Source of the DNA: Streptomyces peucetius
GTDB lineage: Bacteria; Actinomycetota; Actinomycetes; Streptomycetales; Streptomycetaceae
Direction: 5' to 3'
DNA: 64,000 nucleotides
NCBI RefSeq assembly: GCF_025854275.1
Contig: NZ_CP107567.1
Location: 3,596,001-3,660,000, forward strand
The translations under genes and the position numbers were made by a program. The notes under the pieces were generated by a model, which saw nothing but the letters and a program-made list of their open reading frames with translations, searched no databases and was not told the DNA's origin. Shown here piece after piece: positions 26,994-35,684 of this stretch. Each line of letters begins with the position of its first letter. The stretch's first letter is position 1.

Positions 26994-27965
26994 TCAGCTC
27001 TTGTTCTGGCCGGCCTCCAGCCAGACCTGGTCGAGATACGCCTCGCACTGGTCCCCCTGCTCGCAGGAGATCTTGAGGTCGTTCCTGCCCTTCTCCAGGT
27101 TCACGAAGGCGTAGGTGTTGGTCCAGCCCTTCTCCCAGTCGCCCTCCTCGGCCTTGGCGAAGTTCGACATGTTGAGCTCTCGGGGCTCCCCGCCGTTGAT
27201 CGTCAGGCTGGTCTTGGCGTCCTTGCCGGGCACGCTGTACGTGATGTACATCGTGTACGCACCGGCCTCCGGGACCTCCACCGACCAGCCGGCCGAGCCG
27301 CCGACGCCGTTGAACATCACGTACGCGCCGTCCGCGCCCTTCGCGCCGGGCACGTCCTTGGCCAGGGCCGCCGGCGGTCCGAGCGTCAGCGTCGCCGCGT
27401 CCTGCTTGGGCAGATCGGCGGGCTCCGTCTCCTTCTCCGACGGCGACGGCTGCTCCTGGACGGTCTCGCCCGCGGACGGCGTGCTGCCGGCCGGGTTGTC
27501 ACCGCCGGCCTGGTCCTTCTCGCCGCCGCTGGTCATCAGCGCCGCGGCGATGCCGATCACGACGACAGCGACGACCGCGATCGCGCCGATCAGCAGACCC
27601 TTGGTGTTGGGGCCGCCGCTGCGGCCGCTGCCGTGACCACCGTGCCCGTGGCCGCCCTGGGGCGGCACCGGAACCTGGCGCGTCTGGGCGGCGGCGCCCG
27701 GGTAGGTCTCGGGAGCGGCGTACGCGGCCGTGGGCTGCTGGCCGTACGCCTGCTGCTGCGGGACCTGCTGGCCGTACTGGCGCTCGCCGACCGTCCGGAC
27801 CTGGTTGTACGAGGTGCGGGGAACCCCGGGCTGCGCGGCCGGACCGGGGTAGCCGTAGCCGCCCTGGCGGGGCGGCGTGGCGCCCGCCTGCTGCCCGTCC
27901 GCATACAGATAACCGAACGGGTCTTCGTCCTCGGGCGTGCTCGCGCCGTTGTTCGCGGCCGTCAT
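26994..27965 (-). CDS. Membrane protein with C-terminal carbohydrate-binding-like domain
   Basis: A 323-residue protein with a Pro/Gln/Tyr-rich cytoplasmic N-terminus (about 115 residues), one TM segment (GLLIGAIAVVAVVVIGIAAALMTSG), a Ser/Glu/Pro linker, and a C-terminal beta-sandwich resembling CBM35/CBM6 (YVMFNGVGGSAGWSVEVPEAGAYTMYITYS ... YLDQVWLE). It is likely a cell-surface glycan-binding protein. The ATG at 27965 is 9 nt from AGGAG; a GTG at 27974 is in frame. Confidence 0.8.
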   Translation of the reverse strand: MTAANNGASTPEDEDPFGYLYADGQQAGATPPRQGGYGYPGPAAQPGVPRTSYNQVRTVGERQYGQQVPQQQAYGQQPTAAYAAPETYPGAAAQTRQVPVPPQGGHGHGGHGSGRSGGPNTKGLLIGAIAVVAVVVIGIAAALMTSGGEKDQAGGDNPAGSTPSAGETVQEQPSPSEKETEPADLPKQDAATLTLGPPAALAKDVPGAKGADGAYVMFNGVGGSAGWSVEVPEAGAYTMYITYSVPGKDAKTSLTINGGEPRELNMSNFAKAEEGDWEKGWTNTYAFVNLEKGRNDLKISCEQGDQCEAYLDQVWLEAGQNKS

Positions 27966-28184
27966 CCCAGTCACTCCTCACCATCTCGCCAGCACAACGC
28001 TGACGCGTGGCGAGCCTACCCGGTTCCCCGCACCCGATTGAGTGGCATGGACCTCATCCCGTACCCGGCCGCCCGGTCACCAGGGCGGGTACGAACCCGG
28101 TGTGATACGTCACCACGGGACCTGCCGCCGCCCGTACCGCGATCCGCACCTGGTCCGTACCGGATCCGCACGTGGTCCGAACCG

Positions 28185-29822
28185 TCATCCGGCCCGGCGG
28201 TGGACCTTCGAGCGGGACCGCTTCTCGATGTACATCCGCTGGTCGGCCGACTGCAGGACCTCCTCGACGGACATCCCGCAGCTCGCCCAGCCGATACCGA
28301 AGCTGGCACCCACCCGCACCCCGCGGCCGCCGACCCGGATCGGCAGGATGATCGCGTTCCGCAGGCGTACTGCCAGATCGGCGGCGTCCGCCGCGCCGAG
28401 GCCGTCCGCGAGGACCACGAACTCGTCGCCGCCGAGCCTGGCGACCGTGTCCCCGTCCCGCACACCGGTGGTGAGCCGGCGCGCGACCTCGACGAGGACG
28501 GCGTCCCCGGTCTGGTGCCCGAACCGGTCGTTGATCGACTTGAAGCCGTCCAGGTCGCAGAAGAGGACCGCGAGCCCCTTGGTCCCGTCGTCGATCTCGC
28601 CGTCCGGCGCCACCGTGTGCACATGGTGGTCGTACGGCCGGGTGCCGACCGCGTCGAAGTCGAAGCCGTCGCCGCGGTAGGCACGGTCGCCGTCGTACGC
28701 GGCGTCGAGCGCCTCGATGTCCGTCGCGTACGCCGCGTGCGGGCGCTCGCACAGCCGGGAGCTGAGCCGGGCGCGCAGTTCGGCGCTGTTGGGCAGGCCG
28801 GTGAGGGCGTCGTGCGAGGCGCGGTGCGCGAGCTGGAGCTCGTGACGCTTGCGGTCCTCGATGTCCTCGACGTGGGTGAGCAGGAAACGGGGCCCGTCCG
28901 CGGTGTCGGCGACCACCGAGTTCCGCAGGGACACCCACACGTAGGAGCCGTCCCTGCGGCCCAGTCTGATCTCCGCGCGCCCGCCCTCCGCGGAGGTACG
29001 CAGCAGTGTGCCCACGTCCTCCGGGTGGACGAGGTCGGCGAAGGAGTAGCGGCGCATCGCGGAGGCCGGGCGGCCCAGCAGCCGGCAGAGCGCGTCGTTG
29101 GTGCGCAGCAGCCGTCCGTGCTGGTCACCGCCCATCTCGGCGATGGCCATGCCGCTGGGCGCGTACTCGAATGCCTGACGGAATGATTCCTCGCTGGCGC
29201 GCAGTGCCTGCTGCTCCCGCTCGAGGCGGACCAGGGCGCGCTGCATGTTGGCGCGAAGTCGTGCGTTGCTGATGGCGATGGCGGCCTGCGACGCGTACAT
29301 CTGCAGCGCCTCCTGGCCCCAGGGGCCGGGGCGGCGGCCGTTGCGCGGGCGGTCGACGGATATCACGCCGAGCAGTTCCCGTCCGCCGCCGGACGCGTAC
29401 ATGGGCGCGTAGAGACGGTCCTGCGGGTGCCACTCGTCCTCGAAGCGGGGTTCGGGGCCGTCGGTGTGCCACTGGGGCACGTCGTCCTCGATGAGCACCC
29501 AGCCCTCGGTGTGCGGGATGAAGCGCAGGTCGCCCCAGGCCTCACCCATGGACAGGCGGCGGTCCCAGGAGGTCCGGGAGCCGACCCGGCCGGTGATCAG
29601 CGCCTCCGCGGCGGCGCTGCCGGCGAAGGCGGCGACGACGAGGTCACCGTCCGGGCGGACGAGATTGACACAGGCCAGCTCGTAGCCCAGTCCGGCGACG
29701 ATTCCGTCCGCGACGGTCTGCAGGGTGTCGGCCAGGCTGCGGGCCGTGTTGAGCTCCGCGACGACCCGGTGCAGCTGCCGCAGGGTCGCAAGACGGACAT
29801 AGGGCTCCGACTCGGTCTCCAT
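28185..29822 (-). CDS. cdgB: Diguanylate cyclase, GAF-PAS-GGDEF (CdgB type)
   Basis: A 545-residue cyclase making c-di-GMP. It has a GAF domain (~20-190), a coiled coil, a PAS/PAC domain (~210-325) and a GGDEF domain (~335-540). The active-site GGDEF is at 464-468, and an RxxD inhibitory I-site (RDGD, 455-458) precedes it by the standard five residues, so product inhibition is expected. Architecture and gene context match S. coelicolor CdgB, a BldD target controlling development. The ATG at 29822 has GGGGAG upstream. BldD-like and Crp-like sites lie upstream. Confidence 0.93.
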   Translation of the reverse strand: METESEPYVRLATLRQLHRVVAELNTARSLADTLQTVADGIVAGLGYELACVNLVRPDGDLVVAAFAGSAAAEALITGRVGSRTSWDRRLSMGEAWGDLRFIPHTEGWVLIEDDVPQWHTDGPEPRFEDEWHPQDRLYAPMYASGGGRELLGVISVDRPRNGRRPGPWGQEALQMYASQAAIAISNARLRANMQRALVRLEREQQALRASEESFRQAFEYAPSGMAIAEMGGDQHGRLLRTNDALCRLLGRPASAMRRYSFADLVHPEDVGTLLRTSAEGGRAEIRLGRRDGSYVWVSLRNSVVADTADGPRFLLTHVEDIEDRKRHELQLAHRASHDALTGLPNSAELRARLSSRLCERPHAAYATDIEALDAAYDGDRAYRGDGFDFDAVGTRPYDHHVHTVAPDGEIDDGTKGLAVLFCDLDGFKSINDRFGHQTGDAVLVEVARRLTTGVRDGDTVARLGGDEFVVLADGLGAADAADLAVRLRNAIILPIRVGGRGVRVGASFGIGWASCGMSVEEVLQSADQRMYIEKRSRSKVHRRAG

Positions 29823-29923
29823 CGCTCGCTCTCCCCGAGACCTCGACAGCAAACTCCAGGGCGTCTGATTGGCGTACTTGTAGCGGTATCCCGGCCACTG
29901 AATCACAGCGAGCAGCCCGCTCG

Positions 29924-29936
29924 GTACACAGGGTCA
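29924..29936. promoter_or_regulatory. BldD-box-like site upstream of cdgB
   Basis: GTACACAGGGTCA fits the BldD consensus TNACNC(A/T)GNGTNA except for its first base. It lies about 100 bp upstream of the cdgB start. BldD-c-di-GMP repression of cdgB is established in S. coelicolor, so this would be a feedback loop. Confidence 0.65.
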
Positions 29937-29951
29937 ACAAATACTCTCCTG

Positions 29952-29967
29952 TGTGACTCAAGTCACA
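29952..29967. promoter_or_regulatory. Crp-type palindrome upstream of cdgB
   Basis: TGTGACTCAAGTCACA is a perfect 6+4+6 palindrome matching the Streptomyces Crp motif GTG-N6-GNCAC, about 130 bp upstream of the cdgB start and 185 bp from the divergent flavin reductase. Confidence 0.7.
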
Positions 29968-30082
29968 TCAGATGATGAAGGGTCAGATGCGGTCGGACGC
30001 CCTGACGCCCGCCTCCCCGGCGTCAATTATTGAACGCAAAACCATTGGTCCGTACCCATGGTTACGCGTGCTCATGAGGCCA

Positions 30083-30096
30083 TGGTCCTAGGACCA
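30083..30096. promoter_or_regulatory. 14-bp palindrome upstream of the flavin reductase gene
   Basis: TGGTCCTAGGACCA is a perfect palindrome centred about 62 bp before the GTG start, near where the promoter should be. The regulator is unknown. Confidence 0.4.
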
Positions 30097-30151
30097 GGCT
30101 GGTCCCGGGGCCCGATGCGAAGGCGGAACGGCCGACACTAGCGTCAGTTGT

Positions 30152-30706
30152 GTGTTGCACACGACTCCCGCACCGACCGCACCCGCCATCCCCCATCCTG
30201 AGGGGGTGAGCAACGAGGAATTCCGTGCCGCCATGTCCCGGCTGGCCGCCGGCGTGGTGCTCGTCACCGCGCACGACGCCGACCACGGGCCGCGCGGCGA
30301 GGACGTGGGGATGACGGCCACGGCCTTCATGTCCGTCTCGCTCGATCCGCCGCTGGTGCTCGTCAGCCTGCGCAACGGCTCACGCATGGACGACCTGCTC
30401 GCCGAGCAGCCGCTGTGGGGCGTCTCCGTACTCGCGGAGAGCCAGCGTCAGATCGCCGGGCGCTTCGCGATGAAGGGGCGGCTCAGCGACCGCCTGCTCT
30501 TCGAGGACCTGGCCCACGAGCGTGGCGAGGTGTGCGGGGCGCCGCTGGTCGCGGGTGCGCTCGCGACACTGGAGTGCCGCACGCGGCAGCGGGTGGAGGC
30601 GGGCGACCACACGCTGGTGATCGGGCACGTGCTGAAGGTCGGCCTCGCCGACCAGGTGGCGGGGCCGCTCACCTACTTCCGGGGCCGGTACCGGCACCTG
30701 GCGTGA
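30152..30706 (+). CDS. Flavin reductase-like protein (FMN-binding split barrel)
   Basis: A 184-residue flavin reductase/HpaC-like domain protein. Landmarks are 'FRAAMSRLAAGVVLVTA', 'GMTATAFMSVSLDPPLVLVSL', 'FAMKGRLSDRLLFEDL' and the terminal 'PLTYFRGRYRHL'. Such enzymes supply reduced FMN/FAD to monooxygenases. The GTG start has no clear Shine-Dalgarno, and TAGCGT lies about 10 bp upstream, so a leaderless mRNA is possible. It is divergent from cdgB. Confidence 0.88.
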   Translation: MLHTTPAPTAPAIPHPEGVSNEEFRAAMSRLAAGVVLVTAHDADHGPRGEDVGMTATAFMSVSLDPPLVLVSLRNGSRMDDLLAEQPLWGVSVLAESQRQIAGRFAMKGRLSDRLLFEDLAHERGEVCGAPLVAGALATLECRTRQRVEAGDHTLVIGHVLKVGLADQVAGPLTYFRGRYRHLA

Positions 30707-30811
30707 AGCGCCCGCGGCGGCCGGTACGGGGTGGGGTGGGAGCAGGGCGGGCCGGAGCGGGGCCGTGGCGCCGGCCGCAAGGGGGAGGCGCCTTCGCCGC
30801 CCGGCGCGTGC

Positions 30812-31237
30812 CTACCAGTCGCGGCCTGAGCGGCCGCGCTTCTTCTGCGCGCGCTGCTTCTTCTCCCGCAGCCGGCGCTCGTTGATACCCCGCGGGATCT
30901 TCGTCGGCCTGCGCGGCCTCGGCGGCGGGGCCGTCGCCTCCGCCAGCAGCGAGGCCAGCCGCACCGCCGCGGTCTCCCGGTTGCGCCACTGAGAGCGGTG
31001 CTCCGAGGCGCGTACGGTGATCACGCCGTCCACCAGCCTGCCCGCGAGCCGCTCCAGCGCGCGGTCCTTCCAGACCTGCGGCAGCGCCTCCGTCTTCGCG
31101 AGGTCGAAGCGCAGCTCCGCCTGCGAGTCGCTGGTGTTGACGTGCTGGCCGCCGGGCCCCGAGGAGCGGGAGAAACGCCACATGAGCTCCGCCTCCGGCA
31201 GGGAGACGGAACCGCGGATGATGTAGGGCCCGGACAT
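30812..31237 (-). CDS. arfB: Alternative ribosome-rescue factor ArfB (peptidyl-tRNA hydrolase)
   Basis: A 141-residue ICT1/ArfB-type protein with the catalytic GGQ in 'SSGPGGQHVNTSDSQ' and a basic C-terminal tail (RRLREKKQRAQKKRGRSG) that in this family inserts into the empty mRNA channel of stalled ribosomes. Length is normal. The start is placed at MSGPYIIRG (31237); an ATG at 31246 is three codons upstream. It is convergent with the flavin reductase. Confidence 0.92.
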   Translation of the reverse strand: MSGPYIIRGSVSLPEAELMWRFSRSSGPGGQHVNTSDSQAELRFDLAKTEALPQVWKDRALERLAGRLVDGVITVRASEHRSQWRNRETAAVRLASLLAEATAPPPRPRRPTKIPRGINERRLREKKQRAQKKRGRSGRDW

Positions 31238-31386
31238 GACATCCATGGTCCCGTGTACGACCGGGGTGCGTCACCCTCTTTTCGCCGCGGATGGAACCTG
31301 GAGGTCCCCTCCCCGCGTTATGGCCTGTGACGGTAGCTTCGGGAGGACCCGCAAGCCCGCAGTAACGAAACGAAGGGGACTTCCCA

Positions 31387-31962
31387 ATGGCAGTAAGCCT
31401 GTCCAAGGGCGGCAACGTCTCGCTCACCAAGGAGGCTCCGGGCCTGACCGCCGTCACGGTCGGCCTCGGCTGGGACGTCCGCACCACCACCGGCACGGAC
31501 TTCGACCTCGACGCCTCCGCGATCGGCGTGAACGCCGCGGGCAAGGTCGCCTCCGACGCCCACTTCGTCTTCTTCAACAACAAGTCGACGCCGGACCAGA
31601 CCATCGTCCACACCGGCGACAACCGCACCGGCGAGGGCGGCGGCGACGACGAGCAGATCAACGTCAACCTGGCCGGTCTGCCGGCCGACGTCGACAAAAT
31701 CGTCTTCCCGGTCTCGATCTACGACGCCGTGACCCGCAGCCAGAACTTCGGCCAGGTGCGGAACGCCTACATCCGCATCGTCAACCAGGCCGGCGGCGCC
31801 GAGATCGCCCGCTACGACCTGAGCGAGGACGCCGCCGTCGAGACCGCCATGGTCTTCGGCGAGCTGTACCGCAACGGCGCGGAGTGGAAGTTCCGCGCGG
31901 TCGGCCAGGGTTACGCCTCCGGCCTCGAGGGCATCGCCCGCGACTTCGGCGTCAACCTCTGA
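31387..31962 (+). CDS. terD: TerD-family stress protein
   Basis: A 191-residue TerD domain protein. It has the calcium-binding '[12 protein letters not shown]' and '[17 protein letters not shown]' loops and the terminal '[17 protein letters not shown]'. TerD proteins are linked to tellurite resistance, calcium responses and development in Streptomyces; the exact role is unknown. A good RBS (GAAGGGG) precedes the ATG, and a terminator follows. Confidence 0.96.
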   Translation: MAVSLSKGGNVSLTKEAPGLTAVTVGLGWDVRTTTGTDFDLDASAIGVNAAGKVASDAHFVFFNNKSTPDQTIVHTGDNRTGEGGGDDEQINVNLAGLPADVDKIVFPVSIYDAVTRSQNFGQVRNAYIRIVNQAGGAEIARYDLSEDAAVETAMVFGELYRNGAEWKFRAVGQGYASGLEGIARDFGVNL

Positions 31963-31985
31963 CGAAGCCTTCGCAGCTCTGTCGC

Positions 31986-32015
31986 GCAGGGCCCCGGCTC
32001 CGGCCGGGGCCCTGC
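31986..32015 (+). terminator. Terminator of terD
   Basis: GCAGGGCCCCGG pairs perfectly with CCGGGGCCCTGC around a 6-nt loop, 24 bp past the terD stop. Confidence 0.85.
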
Positions 32016-32099
32016 CGCGTTCGCGGTCCGCGCCGAGACCGGGCCCTTCACCACCGGCGACCGCCGACGGCCGCCTCCCCGTCCGGGCGCGGCGCCGGC

Positions 32100-32639
32100 T
32101 CAGCGGCCGAGCGCGGCGACGCCCGCCAGGGCGAACTTCTCGTCCAGGGCGCCGCTCGGCGCGCCCGCCACACCGATGCCCGCGACCGGCGCGCCCTTGA
32201 CCTGCACCGGCGCGCCGCCGCCGAGGAACAGCGTGCCCGGGATGTCCTTCAGGTTCGGTGCCTGCTCCAGACGCTTCGTCAGCTCGGAGGTGGGCGCGTT
32301 CCAGGAGACGGCGGTGTACGCCTTCTTCTCCGCCGACTCGTACGACTGCGGGCCCGCGCCGTCGCCGCGCAGGGTGACGATCGTGTTGCCGTTGCGGTCG
32401 ACGACGGCGACGGTGATGCGCTGGTTCTCCTTCTCGGCGGCGTCGAGGGCGGCCTGCGCGGCCCGGGTGGCGGCGTCGATCGTCAGATGCGTGGACTGCT
32501 GGAGGCTGCGGTCCGAGACGTCGGCGGTGACGGCGGCCTTCGACTCCGCGGCCGGGGCGGAGGCGTTCGCCGCGACCGTGCCGAACGTACCGGCGGCGAC
32601 GACGGCGGCGGTGACGGCACCGATCATGGTCTTCTTCAT
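32100..32639 (-). CDS. Secreted GlcG/HbpS-like heme-degrading/binding protein
   Basis: A 179-residue secreted protein. The signal peptide (MKKTMIGAVTAAVVAAGTFGTVAANA-SA) precedes a GlcG/HbpS domain (ITVAVVDRNGNTIVTLRGDGAGPQSYESAEKKAYTAV ... GAPVAGIGVAGAPSGALDEKFALAG). In S. reticuli, HbpS is an extracellular heme- and iron-binding partner of the SenS/SenR two-component system. This gene is divergent from exactly such a sensor/regulator pair, which strengthens the assignment. The start at 32639 has GGAGCC upstream. Confidence 0.88.
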   Translation of the reverse strand: MKKTMIGAVTAAVVAAGTFGTVAANASAPAAESKAAVTADVSDRSLQQSTHLTIDAATRAAQAALDAAEKENQRITVAVVDRNGNTIVTLRGDGAGPQSYESAEKKAYTAVSWNAPTSELTKRLEQAPNLKDIPGTLFLGGGAPVQVKGAPVAGIGVAGAPSGALDEKFALAGVAALGR

Positions 32640-32866
32640 CTGGGGTGGCTCCTTCGGAAGGGCGGCTGATCCGCCGCGGTTGTCGTGCCGCCATCGATCC
32701 TCCGGCCGCGCGGCGGCCCGCACGGTCCACGCTCCGGCTGCCGCTGCCGCGCATGATGGACGACGGCGGGGTCAGCCGATCGGCTGATGCCCGCATGGCC
32801 GCGCCGGGCCACCATGAACCAGGCGGGCCCAGGTCCGGGCCGGGCAGGACGAGCGAGGAGACGGTG

Positions 32867-34102
32867 GTGCGGCGGGAACACGTCCGCGACGACCAGGAAG
32901 CCGACGAGCGAGGAGCCGACGAGCAGGACCCCGACGCCCGCTGGCTGGCCCGGGTGATGCACACGGCGTTCTTCCTGCTGCTCGGCGCCTCCCTCACCCG
33001 CTATCTGCTGCGCCACCCCTGGGAGTTCCGCTCCCCGTGGATCATCGGGCTCTCCGCGGCCCTCGCCGTGCTCTACACGGTCGGGCCGGTGTTCGGCCCG
33101 CGCGCCACGCCCCGCCGGCTGCTGTGGCTGTTCACCGTCGTGGCCGTCTGGGTCGTCCTCGTGGTCCTCGCGCCGAGCTTCGCCTGGTGCGCCGTCCCCC
33201 TCCTCTACACCGGCCTGCGCGCCCTGCCGACCCGCGCGGCGATCGCCCTGGTCGTCCTGCTCACCCTGTTCGTGGTCGCCGCACAACTCCAGCTCGCGGA
33301 CGGCGGCTTCGACCCGAATCTCGTGCTCGCCCCGCCCTCCGTCGCGGCGGTGGCGACGGCGGTCTTCGTCCACGCCGAACGGCTCGCGGAGCGCCGGCGG
33401 GCGCTCATCGACGACCTGGTCCGCACCCGCCGCGAACTCGCCGCCACCGAACGGCGCGAGGGCACCCTCGCCGAACGGCAGCGGCTGTCCATGGAGATCC
33501 ACGACACCCTCGCCCAGAGCCTGTCCAGCCAGCAGATGCTGCTCCAGGCCGCCGACCGGACCTGGGACACCGACCCGTCCGCCGCCCGCGAACATGTCCG
33601 TACCGCCGAGTCGATCGCCGAGCGCAGCCTCGCCGAGGCGCGCCGGTTCGTCCACGACCTCGCCCCGGCGGACCTGGCCGCGGGCGGAAGTCTGCCGGAG
33701 GCACTGCGCACCCTGGCGGCACGGGAGACGACCGGCGCCCTCGCCGTGCGCTTCCATCTCGACGGACCCGACGTGCCGCTGCCCCAGCCGGCCCAGTCGG
33801 CCCTGCTGCGGATCGCGCAGGGCGCACTGGCGAACGTGCGGGAGCACGCGGACGCGACCACCGCGACGCTCACCCTCACGGTCCTCGACGACCAGGTCGT
33901 CCTCGACGTCGCGGACGACGGCCGCGGCTTCGACCCCGCGGCCGTCCGCCCCGGCACGGCACGGGCCGAGGGCCCGCGCGGGCACGGCCTGCCCGCGATC
34001 CGGGCCCGTACGGAACAGTTGGGCGGCGCCCTCACCATCGAGTCCGCACCCGGCGAAGGCACCGTGCTGTCCGCCGCGATCCCGTTGGAGGCCGGCCCAT
34101 GA
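32867..34102 (+). CDS. NarL-type sensor histidine kinase (SenS-like)
   Basis: A 411-residue kinase (from the GTG at 32867, six bases past GAGGAG; the true start may be earlier). About five TM segments span residues ~30-165, followed by a HisKA_3 dimerisation domain with the phospho-His in 'RQRLSMEIHDTLAQSL' (about residue 212) and a HATPase with 'NVREHADATTATLTL', 'DDGRGFDP' and 'GHGLPAIRAR'. The stop overlaps the response regulator start. Placement beside the HbpS-like gene suggests a SenS-type redox or heme stress sensor. Confidence 0.87.
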   Translation: MRREHVRDDQEADERGADEQDPDARWLARVMHTAFFLLLGASLTRYLLRHPWEFRSPWIIGLSAALAVLYTVGPVFGPRATPRRLLWLFTVVAVWVVLVVLAPSFAWCAVPLLYTGLRALPTRAAIALVVLLTLFVVAAQLQLADGGFDPNLVLAPPSVAAVATAVFVHAERLAERRRALIDDLVRTRRELAATERREGTLAERQRLSMEIHDTLAQSLSSQQMLLQAADRTWDTDPSAAREHVRTAESIAERSLAEARRFVHDLAPADLAAGGSLPEALRTLAARETTGALAVRFHLDGPDVPLPQPAQSALLRIAQGALANVREHADATTATLTLTVLDDQVVLDVADDGRGFDPAAVRPGTARAEGPRGHGLPAIRARTEQLGGALTIESAPGEGTVLSAAIPLEAGP

Positions 34103-34722
34103 CCGCCGTACGCATCCTGCTCTGCGACGACCACGCCGTCGTACGCGCCGGGCTGCTCGCCCTGATCGGCAGCGAGGCCGACATCGAGGTCGTCGGCGAG
34201 GCCGGCAGCGGCGAGGAGGCCGTCGCCATGGCCGCCAAGCTGAAGCCGGACGTCGTCCTGATGGACCTCCAGCTCGGCGCGGGCATCGACGGGGTCGAGG
34301 CGACCCGCCGTATCGCCTCGCCCGACGTGCATGTGCTCGTCCTGACCACGTACGACACCGACGCGGACATCACCCGTGCCATCGAGGCGGGCGCGACCGG
34401 CTACCTCCTCAAGGCCGAGCGGCCCGAGGAGCTCTTCGCGGCGATCCGCGCGGCGGCGCAGGGCCGCACCGCGCTCTCCGCGCCCGTCGCGAGCCGTGTC
34501 ATGGACCGCATGCGCGGCGCCGCGGGCCCGTCGCTGACCGACCGGGAGCGCGACATCCTGGCCCAGCTGGCCCACGGCCTCGGCAACCGCGAGATCGCCC
34601 GCGCCCTGTTCATCAGCGAGGCGACCGTGAAGACGCACCTCGGCCGCATCTACGCCAAGCTCGGCGTCGACACCCGCGCCGGCGCGGTCGCCGTCGCCAA
34701 GGAACGACGACTGCTCCCCTGA
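34099..34722 (+). CDS. NarL/LuxR-family response regulator (SenR-like)
   Basis: A 207-residue regulator. The receiver domain has the acidic pocket in LLCDDH, phospho-Asp56 in VVLMDLQL, Thr/Ser in VLTTYD and Lys in LLKAE. The C-terminal LuxR-type helix-turn-helix (SLTDRERDILAQLAHGLGNREIARALFISEATVKTHLGRIYAKLGV) binds DNA. The ATG overlaps the kinase stop (ATGA), showing coupling; the pair is one operon. Confidence 0.95.
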   Translation: MTAVRILLCDDHAVVRAGLLALIGSEADIEVVGEAGSGEEAVAMAAKLKPDVVLMDLQLGAGIDGVEATRRIASPDVHVLVLTTYDTDADITRAIEAGATGYLLKAERPEELFAAIRAAAQGRTALSAPVASRVMDRMRGAAGPSLTDRERDILAQLAHGLGNREIARALFISEATVKTHLGRIYAKLGVDTRAGAVAVAKERRLLP

Positions 34723-35141
34723 CGCACCCCCCGCCCCGCCGCACACACCCCTCGCAGGTCACGTCGCCCCTCGCCGGACCGGGGCGTGCCGGCCGGGGGC
34801 GCACGCCGCCGCCGGAAGCCACACGCCAGGGCAGGGCGCCGCCGCAGGCAGCCAAGCGCCCGGACCTGGATCGAGGTCGGCACCGCGGCGACCGTGCCGC
34901 GGCCAGCCACCACAGCCGCGGAGCCGGGCAGCTGCACCGCGCCCCCGAAGCCGGGCGACCGGACTGGACCGAGCCGTGCCGGGACCGGGCCGGCGCGCAC
35001 ACCGCCGCCGGCGGCCACGCGACCGGGGCAGGGCCTGCCGCCGCCGGGCCAGGCGGCCGGGCCGGAGCCAGCCGGCCAAGCCGGTGGCGCCGGCTCGTGC
35101 GGTGGGCGGCGGGTGGTGGCGGGCATGGCACCATCGAGCAC
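34723..35141 (+). other. GC-rich intergenic region
   Basis: About 420 bp between the response regulator and the next gene. It is Pro/Gly/Ala/Arg-rich in every frame and holds imperfect repeats of GCCGCCGCCGG and GCCGGGCC, including two related GGCAGGGC(G/C)(C/T)GCCGC segments near 34830 and 35030. Open frames run through it without ribosome binding sites; I see no gene. Confidence 0.45.
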
Positions 35142-35642
35142 GTGCTCGACATCGGCTACTCCCTCTCCCGCCGCTTCCCCGACCCGCCGCAGACCGACTA
35201 CCGGCGCGCGGACGTGCAGGCGCTGCGCCACGACCTCTTCTGCGGCGACGTCTACCTCGCCGACACCAAAGAGGACCGTGAGGTGTCCACGGCCTGGGGA
35301 TGGGTGCCGGTGCTCGACTTCGCCTGGGCGCTCTGCGACATCGTCGAGCAGCTCGACCGCGACCCCCTCGGCAGCCGCCAGGCCAAGCCCCAGCACGCCG
35401 AGCTCGACTTCACCGAGTCCAGCGACCGGATGCTCTTCGAGCGCCGCTTCGGCTGGGTCGACGTCGAAGCGGACTGGATGCCCGCCGACGAGCCTCCTCT
35501 CAGCTTCAACCACGCCGAACTCCGCCGCGAGGCCCGCGACTTCCTCCACGACCTGATCGCCGACCTCACCGACATGCACGAAGGCCTCGGCGACAACCCG
35601 GTGATCTGGGACCTCCAGGCCCGCTTCCCCCGCACCCCCTGA
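35142..35642 (+). CDS. Conserved hypothetical protein, acidic
   Basis: A 166-residue soluble protein I cannot assign. It is acidic and aromatic (VLDFAWALCDIVEQLDRDPLGS; ELDFTESSDRMLFERRFGWVDVEADWMP; HDLIADLTDMHEGLGDNP) with no TM or signal peptide, and looks like the small conserved actinobacterial proteins used in immunity-like or unknown roles. The GTG at 35142 is a guess; another in-frame GTG is at 35097. Codon bias is normal from about 35142 onward, but not in the long upstream open frame. Confidence 0.65.
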   Translation: MLDIGYSLSRRFPDPPQTDYRRADVQALRHDLFCGDVYLADTKEDREVSTAWGWVPVLDFAWALCDIVEQLDRDPLGSRQAKPQHAELDFTESSDRMLFERRFGWVDVEADWMPADEPPLSFNHAELRREARDFLHDLIADLTDMHEGLGDNPVIWDLQARFPRTP

Positions 35643-35684
35643 CGCCTCCCGCCGGCCCCCGCCGGCCCTCGCGCCGCGCCCCCG

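Noticed and set aside
33594..35141. 682-codon frame upstream of the acidic conserved protein
   Set aside because: Its first part is a shifted frame of the kinase and regulator genes and of a Gly/Pro/Arg-rich spacer; only the region from about 35142 looks like protein.
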